Source: G963717155 sp963717155 (lineage in GTDB: Bacteria > Actinomycetota > Thermoleophilia > Gaiellales > JALYLC01). From it: a stretch of 64,000 bases of DNA. The notes under the pieces are model-generated. The model did not search any database. It saw only the letters and a program-made list of their open reading frames with translations, and was not told the DNA's origin. Position 1 is the first letter of the stretch. Each line of letters begins with the position of its first letter. The position numbers were made by a program, and so were the translations under genes. The DNA lies in contig OY970326.1 in NCBI GenBank assembly GCA_963717155.1, forward strand, positions 372,001 through 436,000, read 5' to 3'. Positions 7,869 through 14,774 of this stretch are shown here, piece by piece.

Positions 7869-9083
7869 CTAGGGCTGTGCGGCGAGGAGGCCCGCGATCG
7901 CGTCCTGGGCCGCGTGCGCCTGCCAGTCGCTGAGCCGGTTCCCGTTCATCAGGATCGAGAACGCGTAGCGCGTGCCACGTTGCGTCGTCGCGTATCCCGA
8001 GAGCGACGAGACGCCGTCGAGGGTCCCGGTCTTGGCGAGCACCCGGCCCGCGCCCGCAGGGCGATCCTCGAGCGTGCCGTTCACCCCTGCCTGCGCGAGC
8101 GCCTGGCGCAACGCCGGGCCGATGGTGGGGTCGTCGGCCGTGCGTGCGAGCAGCTCGGCGAGCGCGCTCGCGGTCGCGCGGTTCGCGGACGAGAGTCCCG
8201 AGCCGTCGACGAGGTGCAGCTCGCTGGCGTCGGCGCCGATCGTCTGCTGCAGGACGGCGCGGGCGACCTTGAGCCCCGATGCGGTGCTGCCGGCGCCGTC
8301 GCCGAGGGCGCCGACGGCCTTGATCACCATCTCGGCCATGAAGTTGTCGCTGAAGCGATCCATCGTCCGCAGGATCCGCCAGAGCGGTCGCGACGAGACG
8401 GAGACCAGTTCGGGCGATCCGAACGGCGCCTTTCCGGTTGCCGCGATGCCCCCGACGGTGATTCCTTGCCGGATCAGCGCCTTCCGCATGAGCCGCGCGG
8501 CAGACAGCGCGGGATAGGGCAGCATGTGCCCGTTCGGCGCCGTGTTGCGGTTGACGGTGAGGCCCGACAGCGGGGGCGACTCGGTGCCGTAGAACGACGT
8601 CTTCCACTGCGGCCCGAAGCGCATGCGGTCGAAGATCGACTCGTCTCCGAGTATCCGGCCGGTGATGTGGCGGACGCCGGTCGCACGCAGGCGCCTGGCG
8701 AGCGTGTCGAGGCCTCCGGTCGTGAGGGTCGGGTCGCCCGACCCGACCAGGTAGACGTCGCCGTCGAAGGTCGCGCCGTCGCGCGCTCCGGCTCCGTTCA
8801 GCGTCGTGTCGTAGCGGAACCCCGGCCGCAGCGTCGAGAGCGCGGCGACCGTCGTGAACAGCTTCTCGTTCGAGGCGGGCGCGAGGCGCTTCCACGCGTG
8901 GTAGCGGTACGCGACGCGGCCCGTGCTGAGGTCGACGATCGTCACGCCTGTCCCACCTCCGGCGAGCCCGTGCGCCCGGAGGATGTTCGGGACGGCGAGG
9001 GTGAGAGGCTTCGCGGCGAGCGCAGGCGCGGCCGGAGCCAGCACCACGAGGACGAGGACGAGCGCGCGCAGGGGCTGTCTCAC
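7869..9083 (-). CDS. dacB: D-alanyl-D-alanine carboxypeptidase/endopeptidase, PBP4 (S13) family
   Basis: This 404-residue secreted penicillin-binding protein of class C trims D-Ala from peptidoglycan stems. A signal peptide (residues 1-24) ends at PALAA. Catalytic motifs are SNEK (Ser71, Lys74), SDN at about 245 and KTG at about 351. The long insertion between the first two motifs is typical of family S13. The frame is open far upstream but the GTG at 9083 is the start that gives a signal peptide, with GGAG close before it. It follows a 3D-domain wall protein by 32 nt on the same strand. Confidence 0.92.
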   Translation of the reverse strand: MRQPLRALVLVLVVLAPAAPALAAKPLTLAVPNILRAHGLAGGGTGVTIVDLSTGRVAYRYHAWKRLAPASNEKLFTTVAALSTLRPGFRYDTTLNGAGARDGATFDGDVYLVGSGDPTLTTGGLDTLARRLRATGVRHITGRILGDESIFDRMRFGPQWKTSFYGTESPPLSGLTVNRNTAPNGHMLPYPALSAARLMRKALIRQGITVGGIAATGKAPFGSPELVSVSSRPLWRILRTMDRFSDNFMAEMVIKAVGALGDGAGSTASGLKVARAVLQQTIGADASELHLVDGSGLSSANRATASALAELLARTADDPTIGPALRQALAQAGVNGTLEDRPAGAGRVLAKTGTLDGVSSLSGYATTQRGTRYAFSILMNGNRLSDWQAHAAQDAIAGLLAAQP

Positions 9084-9115
9084 GACTCCACACGGTACTG
9101 GACGAGGCCGACGGA

Positions 9116-10141
9116 TCACTGGAACGTGATGGTGACGTCGCGGCGGCCCCAGCTCGCTGCCTGCGCCTCGCTCGGCACCCAGACGTCGATGCGGTCTCCG
9201 ATGATCGCCGAGCCGGTGTCGGCCGCCACGCAGCCGCCGTAGCCCGGAACGTCGAAGCGGGTGCCCATCGGGATCACCGATGGGTCGACCGCGCACACGC
9301 CCTGGCCGACCGGAAGCCCCGACGCCGTGTGGCCGGGGAGCGCGTAGGCCGTCGACGACACCACGAGCGTCCCGCCTGGCCGTATCGGCACGCTCTGGAT
9401 CGCGGGAGCGAGCTGGACGACGGGCGACGGATCGCCGGTCTCGGGCGCCGGGTCGCTGGGCCTCGAGCGGTTCGCCGCTCGCGTGGCCCGGTGGGCGAGA
9501 GCGGCGATGCGCCGCCGCTCGGAAGCGCGCGCCTGACGGCGGAGCGAGGCGAGCAGCGCCGCCCGGGCCGCTCGTGCCTGCTCGAGGCCGCGGATCTGAG
9601 CCTGCAGCGCGGCCTGGCGGTCGACAGCCGCGGTACGGGCTGCCGCCAGCGCGCGCGTCGCGCGCTGGTACCGGAGACCCGCGGTCGCGGTCTGGGTGAT
9701 CACCGACTGGTCGAGATGGGTCGCGCTGTGCCAGAGCTGGAGCTCGTCGATCGCCGACGAGAGCGATCGCGCCCCGAGGAAGATCTCGACCGCGTCGGGC
9801 GGGGTGCCCTGGCGGTACCACGCGGCGAGCCGCGTCGCGAGCATCCTGCGCGCCGCGTGGAGCGTGGCACGTGCGAGGGCGGCCTCGTGACGCGCCTCCG
9901 CCAGGCGAGCGCTGATGGCGGCGACCTCACTGGCAGCGTGGCCGGCGGCGACCCGCGCGCGCCAGATCGCGGTGTCGTCCGCGTACAGCTCGTAGAGCAC
10001 CTGTCGTTCGCGCGAGCTCAGCTGCGCGTGGCGCGGGCTCGCGGCTCTCGCGCCGGTCGTGCTCATGGCGCAGGTGGCCGCGACGACCAGTGCGGCCACG
10101 CCGGCCAGCCGCACCCGACTCAGCGGGGCATGCGGCGGCAC
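9116..10141 (-). CDS. Secreted coiled-coil protein with C-terminal 3D domain
   Basis: This 341-residue exported protein has a signal peptide (about 1-34, ending GARAA). A long Ala/Arg-rich coiled coil follows (about 40-215), resembling the N-terminal part of PcsB/CwlO-type wall hydrolases. A Pro-rich linker leads to a 3D domain at about 260-341. The three Asp of that fold are in AVDPSVIPMGT, VAADTG and GDRIDVW. The domain, shared with MltA-type transglycosylases and Rpf-like factors, suggests peptidoglycan cleavage. It is probably co-transcribed with the PBP4-type gene downstream. Confidence 0.87.
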   Translation of the reverse strand: MPPHAPLSRVRLAGVAALVVAATCAMSTTGARAASPRHAQLSSRERQVLYELYADDTAIWRARVAAGHAASEVAAISARLAEARHEAALARATLHAARRMLATRLAAWYRQGTPPDAVEIFLGARSLSSAIDELQLWHSATHLDQSVITQTATAGLRYQRATRALAAARTAAVDRQAALQAQIRGLEQARAARAALLASLRRQARASERRRIAALAHRATRAANRSRPSDPAPETGDPSPVVQLAPAIQSVPIRPGGTLVVSSTAYALPGHTASGLPVGQGVCAVDPSVIPMGTRFDVPGYGGCVAADTGSAIIGDRIDVWVPSEAQAASWGRRDVTITFQ

Positions 10142-10194
10142 CGCAGAACGCTAGCAAAGACCTTGATACGGCGGTGCCCCGCCGCGCAGCTCCC

Positions 10195-10368
10195 TCAGCC
10201 GGTCGTGACGAACGAGCGGTCGTTCTCGAGCCGTACTGCCTCGAAGAGCGTCTTGTCGATCTTCCCGTGGTAGATCGGTACGTGCTCCTCGAGACACAGT
10301 CGGATGACCTCTTTGCGGTCGATGCCGTACTGCTCCGAGAGCTCCTCGGGCGTCAGGTGATTCGCCAT
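10195..10368 (-). CDS. 57-aa HTH-like small protein
   Basis: The 57-residue product MANHLTPEELSEQYGIDRKE... has an N-terminal helix-turn-helix resembling MerR/excisionase-type small DNA-binding proteins (ELSEQYGIDRKEVIRLCLEE), then a short KIDKTLFEAV segment that could be the wing. The ATG at 10368 is backed by GGGAGGAAC. A longer in-frame start at 10464 would run through a strong terminator hairpin and is unlikely. The function is unknown. Its leader holds two hairpins, so expression may be controlled after initiation. Confidence 0.7.
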   Translation of the reverse strand: MANHLTPEELSEQYGIDRKEVIRLCLEEHVPIYHGKIDKTLFEAVRLENDRSFVTTG

Positions 10369-10399
10369 CCGTTCCTCCCTGCCGAAGGTGGGCCGGCCG

Positions 10400-10441
10400 A
10401 AAACACAAAAGGCCCACCGTGCGCCAGCACGATGAGCCTTT
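10400..10441 (-). terminator. Strong intrinsic terminator/attenuator ahead of the 57-aa gene
   Basis: On the minus strand AAAGGCTCATCGTGC pairs with GCACGGTGGGCCTTT over 15 bp (two G-U pairs) around a TGGC loop. The tail TTTTGTGTTTT follows. It would end transcription from nif3, or of a short leader RNA, about 30 nt before the 57-aa gene. Confidence 0.75.
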
Positions 10442-10457
10442 GGGCTTCTGCGATCCG

Positions 10458-10543
10458 GGAGCATGCGGCGCCTCGCACCTCAGCAATGCTCCTTGTACGG
10501 ATCCATACAGCTAAGCGTAGCCGACGCCGCGGATGGACGGCAA
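10458..10543 (-). promoter_or_regulatory. Candidate promoter and leader hairpin upstream of the terminator
   Basis: On the minus strand TTGCCG (10543-10538) and TACGCT (10519-10514) form a possible promoter with an 18-bp spacer. The leader then has a stem GGAGCAT/ATGCTCC (10492-10458) followed by the terminator at 10441-10400. This would give an RNA of about 100 nt, either an attenuated leader of the 57-aa gene or a small RNA. It matches no riboswitch class that I recognise. Confidence 0.35.
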
Positions 10544-10560
10544 GCTATTTGAGCGAATCC

Positions 10561-11322
10561 TCATACGGGGTTCGGGACGTCGAGGAAGGTCGTCTCCACG
10601 CCGAAGCGGCGCTGCAGCACGCTCGCCAGCGCCCGTACCCCGAACGTCTCGGTGGCGTAGTGGCCTCCCGCGACGAACGAGATGCCGAGCTCGGACGCAA
10701 GCGCACGCGAGTCCTCGGCCGGTTCGCCCGTGATCCACGCATCCAGGCCGAGGCTCGCCGCGAGCCGGATGCCTCGGGCCGCACCGCCACTGCAGATCCC
10801 GACGGTCCGGATCGGTTCGGCGCCCCCCGGGAACGTGAGCGGCGGGCGCCCCGTCGCGTCCCGCAAGCGGTCCGCGAGCGCCGTGAGCGACAGCGGCTCG
10901 GCCAGTCGTCCTCGCACGGCGAGCGGTGCTCCGCGGTCGTCCATGAACCAGTCCTCGGGCGCGACGCCGAGCATGCGGGCGAGCTCCGCGTTGTTGCCCA
11001 GCTCGCGATGCGCGTCCAGCGGCAGGTGGTATGCCGCCAGGGTGATTCCCGTGCGGAAGAGCGCCTCGAGACGTCGGCGCATCAGCACGTCGACCACGCG
11101 GGAGTCGCCGTCCCAGAAGAGGCCGTGGTGCACGATGAGGAGATCGGCCGCGAACGACTCCGCGCGCTGGAACACCTCGAGCGTCGAGGAGACCGCAACG
11201 GCGACGCGGCCGACGTCGTCGCGACCGGCGACCTGGAGCCCGATCGGCCCGTAGTCGCGGAAACGATCGATCTCGAGCTCGCGGGCGAGGAAGTCGAGGA
11301 TGTCGTCGCGGTTGACCGTCAT
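10561..11322 (-). CDS. Nif3-like dinuclear metal centre protein
   Basis: This 253-residue protein belongs to the Nif3/YbgI/DUF34 family of toroidal hexamers with a dinuclear metal site. Key signatures are GLQVAG near residue 29, LLIVHHGLFW (metal-binding His pair, about 62-71), YHLPLDAH, and GHYATETFGV near the C-terminus with the remaining metal ligands. GTP cyclohydrolase-like or metal-chaperone roles have been proposed for the family, but the function is unsettled. It starts 16 nt after the NhaA-DsbA gene on the same strand. Confidence 0.92.
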   Translation of the reverse strand: MTVNRDDILDFLARELEIDRFRDYGPIGLQVAGRDDVGRVAVAVSSTLEVFQRAESFAADLLIVHHGLFWDGDSRVVDVLMRRRLEALFRTGITLAAYHLPLDAHRELGNNAELARMLGVAPEDWFMDDRGAPLAVRGRLAEPLSLTALADRLRDATGRPPLTFPGGAEPIRTVGICSGGAARGIRLAASLGLDAWITGEPAEDSRALASELGISFVAGGHYATETFGVRALASVLQRRFGVETTFLDVPNPV

Positions 11323-11338
11323 TGCACGTGTGAGTCTG

Positions 11339-13279
11339 TCAGCCCGGAACGAGGACCGCGCGCTGACGCGCGGCGCGCACCGCGGTCTCGAGCGAAGCGA
11401 GGTCGTACGCCCCGTAGTGCCGCTGGCCGTTCACGAAGAAGCTCGGCGTGCCCGTGACACCGCTCAGATCTGCGCTCTGAACGTCCCGCGCGACGCGCGC
11501 CGCGTGCTCGTGTCGGCGCAGCTCCCTCTCGAAGCGCTCGAGGTCGAGGCCCAGCTCCCTGGCGTAGCCCAGGAGGTCAGCGGGGCGGAGCGCATCCTGG
11601 TGCTCGAACAGCAGGTCGTGCATCTCCCAGAAGGCTCCCTGGCTTCCGGCCGCCTCGGCCGCCTCGGCCGCGAGCCTGGCGCGCGGATGCACATCAGGCA
11701 GCGGCAGGTGGCGGTACACGTACCGCAGATCGTCGCCGAACTCGGCGAGCAGGTCGCGCAGCGCGGGCTCCGCTCGCCCGCAGAAGGGGCACTCGAAGTC
11801 GCCGTACTCGACGAGCGTCACCGGGGCCGTGTCGGGCCCGCGCACGTGGTCGATCTCGGGGTCGACCGGGAGCGCGAGGTCGATGATCGTCCCGGCCGTC
11901 CGGGCCAGCTGGCGCGCCTTCGTCGACGCGGGGATCAGCGCCAGCGCGCGGAAGAGGAGCCAGCCGAGCGCGGACGCGCCGACCGCAGCGGCGAGCACCC
12001 CGAGCTTGGCCTCCGCGAGGCTCTCACCCGTGAACGCGAGGCTCGAGATGAGCAGCGACACGGTGAACCCGATTCCCGCGAGCGCACCGCCTGCGGCCAT
12101 CACGGGCCAGCCGACGGGCGGCCGCAGACGATTCAGGCTCGCGCGCGACGCGAGCCACGAGGCGGCCACGATGCCGACGGGCTTGCCGACGACGTAGGCG
12201 ACGAAGATCCCGATCGTGATCGGCGAGCGGATCGCCCGGGCGAGCAGGTCCTGGTCGATGACCAGGCCGGCGTTCGCCAGCGCGAAGATCGGGACGACGG
12301 CGTAGCTCGTCCACGGGTGCAGGAGCGCCTGCGCGCGCTCGTTCGGCGAGATGGCGGCCGACACGCCGAGGCGCGCGGAGCGTGCGAGCTCGGGGGTCGG
12401 CTGTTCGCGGAACGACCGCACGAGCTCGGTGGCGCGTTCGAGGTCGACGCGCGTCGCCGCATAGGCGCCCGTCACGAGGCCCATCGCGAGACCGATGATC
12501 TCGGGCTGGATTCCCGACTTGAACAGGGCGATCCAGGCGGCGATCCCGAGCGCGAGGTAGACGAGCCCCTGCGAGACGCCGACCGCGCGGATCACGAGCA
12601 CCAGCGCGAAGATCCCGATCGCGATCGCGAGGGCCATGACCTCGACGTGGTCGGTGTAGGCGATCGCGATCACGAGGAGCGCCACGACGTCGTCCACCAC
12701 GAAGACGGTCAGCATGAACACGCGCAACCTGTCGGTGCTGCGCGGCCCCACGAGTGCGAGCATGCCGAGCGCGAAGGCAGTGTCGGTCGACATCGCCGCA
12801 CCCCAGCCGTGCGCGCCGTGGCCCCCCACGGTGATCGCGAGGTAGATCAGCACCGGGATGGCCATCCCGCCGATCCCGGCGAGCACCGGCAGGGCGATTC
12901 GCCGACGCTCGCGCAGCTCGCCCATGTCGAACTCGCGACGCGCCTCGAGCCCGACGACGAAGAAGAAGAACGCCATCAGGCCCTCGTTGACCCAGTGACG
13001 GAGATCCAGGGAGAGCGATGCGTCGCCGAGCGTGATCGACAAGTGGGTCGTCCAGAACGACACGTAGGACGACGTCGCGACGTTCGCCCAGACGAGCGCG
13101 GCGATCGTCGCCGCGAGGAGCACGATCGAGCTCCCGGTCTCGGCGCGTAGGAAGGCGCGCACGGGCACGGCCTTCGAGCGCGCCCAGGCGGTGCTGCCCG
13201 CAAGCGGCGAGGCGGTCGCTCGTGTCTCGTTCGGCTGGTCGTTCACGGCGCGCGAACAGTACCGATGCGCGGTCGCCAT
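11339..13279 (-). CDS. nhaA: NhaA Na+/H+ antiporter fused to a DsbA-like thioredoxin domain
   Basis: The 646-residue product joins two proteins. Residues about 35-440 are a twelve-helix NhaA antiporter, with the transport Asp pair in VVDDVVALL (about 196-197) and the signatures FFFVVGLEARRE and ALANAGL. Residues about 465-646 form a DsbA/thioredoxin-like domain with active site CPFC at about 497-500 and the cis-Pro segment GVTGTPSFFVNG. This fusion is known in Actinobacteria. NhaA exports Na+ at alkaline pH, and the thioredoxin domain may sense or set redox state on one membrane face. The ATG at 13279 has no clear ribosome binding site, and a GTG eleven codons later is an alternative. Confidence 0.93.
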   Translation of the reverse strand: MATAHRYCSRAVNDQPNETRATASPLAGSTAWARSKAVPVRAFLRAETGSSIVLLAATIAALVWANVATSSYVSFWTTHLSITLGDASLSLDLRHWVNEGLMAFFFFVVGLEARREFDMGELRERRRIALPVLAGIGGMAIPVLIYLAITVGGHGAHGWGAAMSTDTAFALGMLALVGPRSTDRLRVFMLTVFVVDDVVALLVIAIAYTDHVEVMALAIAIGIFALVLVIRAVGVSQGLVYLALGIAAWIALFKSGIQPEIIGLAMGLVTGAYAATRVDLERATELVRSFREQPTPELARSARLGVSAAISPNERAQALLHPWTSYAVVPIFALANAGLVIDQDLLARAIRSPITIGIFVAYVVGKPVGIVAASWLASRASLNRLRPPVGWPVMAAGGALAGIGFTVSLLISSLAFTGESLAEAKLGVLAAAVGASALGWLLFRALALIPASTKARQLARTAGTIIDLALPVDPEIDHVRGPDTAPVTLVEYGDFECPFCGRAEPALRDLLAEFGDDLRYVYRHLPLPDVHPRARLAAEAAEAAGSQGAFWEMHDLLFEHQDALRPADLLGYARELGLDLERFERELRRHEHAARVARDVQSADLSGVTGTPSFFVNGQRHYGAYDLASLETAVRAARQRAVLVPG

Positions 13280-13312
13280 CTGGGGTCGCGACTACCATCG
13301 GTCCGTGCGCCC

Positions 13313-14212
13313 GTGAACGTCCTCGACCTTCAATTCATCCACCAGCCGTGGCGAACCATCACGTTCTGCGTGATCGCGTTCGTCGCCGCGTGGCTGGTCT
13401 CGCGGCTGTCCAAGCGACTCGCCGAGTGGATGGTCGGGCGCTACGAGGCCAAGCATTTCGATCCGGCGACCGCCAGCACCGATGTGATCCTCGGGCTGAA
13501 GCGTCGCGAGACGATCGTGTCGCTCGTGCAGTCGACCGTCCGCTACGCGGCCTACGGCATCGCCGGGGTGTTCACGCTCCTGCAGCTGGCGGGACCCGGA
13601 AGCGCCGGCGCTCTGGCCGGCGCGTCGATCGTGGTCCTGCTGATCGGGTTCACGCTCCAGCGCTTCCTGATCGACATCCTGACCGGCTTCTTCATGCAGT
13701 TCGAGGGCTGGTTCTCGGTCGGGGACTCGCTGACGATCGAGCCGATGGGCCTGGCCGGCATCGTCGAGGAGATCTCGCTGCGCTCGACGAGGCTCCGATC
13801 CCTGAGCGGCGAGCTGCTGTACGTGCACAACTCGCAGGTACAGGGTGCGCGCGTCCTCAAGCGCGGCCTGCGCGAGCTCAGCATCGAGCTGTTCGTCCGG
13901 GACGAGGCCGAGGGTCGGCGGGCCTTCCAGGAGGCGGCGCGCGTGATGCCGATCGGGCCGACTGAGTTCGTACGCCCGCCGTGGATCGAGAGCGTGCAGC
14001 GCCTCGACAGCGCCCTCATCCACCTGCGTGCGCGGGCCACGATCGCCCCCGGCCGGGAGTGGCTCGCCCGCGGGTTCCTCGCGGATGTGCTGAAGGAGCG
14101 CGCAGGCCCCGATCTGATCGTGCACGGCCCGGTGGTGCTCGATTTCGACGATCTCGCCCGCCAGCGCTTCGCGCGTGCGACGACGGTAGCCAGCCGGCAG
14201 CAGGCGGAGTAG
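13313..14212 (+). CDS. MscS-family small-conductance mechanosensitive channel
   Basis: This 299-residue membrane protein releases solutes on hypo-osmotic shock. It has one or two N-terminal helices, a pore region AGASIVVLLIGFTLQRFLIDILTG and the MscS beta domain: FEGWFSVGDSLTI, GIVEEISLRSTRLRS and LLYVHNSQVQGARV. A C-terminal alpha/beta vestibule follows. I chose the GTG at 13313, just before the first helix. It is divergent from nhaA with only 33 bp between them, so both promoters must be compact. Confidence 0.9.
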   Translation: MNVLDLQFIHQPWRTITFCVIAFVAAWLVSRLSKRLAEWMVGRYEAKHFDPATASTDVILGLKRRETIVSLVQSTVRYAAYGIAGVFTLLQLAGPGSAGALAGASIVVLLIGFTLQRFLIDILTGFFMQFEGWFSVGDSLTIEPMGLAGIVEEISLRSTRLRSLSGELLYVHNSQVQGARVLKRGLRELSIELFVRDEAEGRRAFQEAARVMPIGPTEFVRPPWIESVQRLDSALIHLRARATIAPGREWLARGFLADVLKERAGPDLIVHGPVVLDFDDLARQRFARATTVASRQQAE

Positions 14213-14242
14213 GGCGCTGAGAGGCGGGTCGTGGCGCCCGCG

Positions 14243-14604
14243 ATCCTCGGAAAAGACGCGGGTCAGGAGCGTGGTTCTCGGAACCTAAGCGCGGGTCCCG
14301 TAAGGCGCTGCGCAGGCGTATTCGATCCGTCGAAATGGTGTTCGCGGTTAGACCGCGAACGCAATAGGGCGAAGATCACAGGTTGAGACGAACGCGCTAC
14401 GGAGGCAGGTAGCGAGGGTTCGAAGGAATCCAGGTCGAGCACGAAAGCTTCGAACATGCCACCTGTGGATCTTGGTCGACTACTTCGTTTACCGGCCTAA
14501 CCGCGATCACGGTTGCGACGGGACGAATACGCCTGCGCAACGCCTCACGGAACGGCGGCGAGGTCCCGAGAACCACGCTCCCAACCTGCGCCTTTTCCGA
14601 GGAT
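14243..14604. repeat. Long imperfect inverted repeat beside tRNA-Pro
   Basis: This 450-bp stretch (14213-14662) has no convincing gene. Its left arm 14243-14324 and the reverse complement of 14524-14604 match at about 84% by hand count (69 of 82). Shared blocks include ATCCTCGGAAAAG, GGAGCGTGGTTCTCGG and GCGCAGGCGTATTCG. Weaker similarity continues inward to about 14390 and 14458 (shared CGCGGTTAG and ACAGGT blocks), leaving a loop of about 65 nt. The differences are mostly transitions. It could be a decayed inverted duplication, a MITE or a hairpin RNA locus. No open frame spans it. Confidence 0.75.
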
Positions 14605-14627
14605 GGCGCGTGTCCGGCGCTGAGACT

Positions 14628-14656
14628 GGTTCCGCCCGCCCGCAGCGGGCGGAACC
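14628..14656 (-). terminator. Hairpin terminator downstream of tRNA-Pro
   Basis: GGTTCCGCCCGC pairs perfectly over 12 bp with GCGGGCGGAACC around a 5-nt loop, beginning 6 nt past the tRNA 3' end on the minus strand. There is no U-tract, as is common for high-GC actinobacterial terminators. Confidence 0.7.
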
Positions 14657-14662
14657 GACGTA

Positions 14663-14736
14663 TCGGGGTGCCCAGATTTGAACTGGGGACCTCTCCGACC
14701 CGAACGGAGCGCGCTACCAAGCTGCGCCACACCCCG
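14663..14736 (-). tRNA. tRNA-Pro (CGG)
   Basis: On the minus strand the 74-nt sequence folds as a tRNA. The acceptor stem is CGGGGTG/CACCCCG with discriminator A. The D arm is GCGCAGCTTGGTAGCGC. The anticodon stem CTCCG/CGGAG carries loop TTCGGGT, so the anticodon is CGG at 14702-14700. The T loop is TTCAAAT. It matches bacterial tRNA-Pro. CCA is not encoded. Confidence 0.96.
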
Positions 14737-14774
14737 GAACGCTTCAAGTATCGCATAGCGCCTCGTGCCGAGAC

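Noticed and set aside
10195..10464. An 89-aa version of the small HTH protein
   Set aside because: Its extra N-terminus would be encoded by the terminator hairpin. The internal ATG has a strong ribosome site.
14397..14756. A minus-strand open frame covering the inverted repeat and tRNA
   Set aside because: It runs through the tRNA gene and terminator and has no similarity to known proteins.
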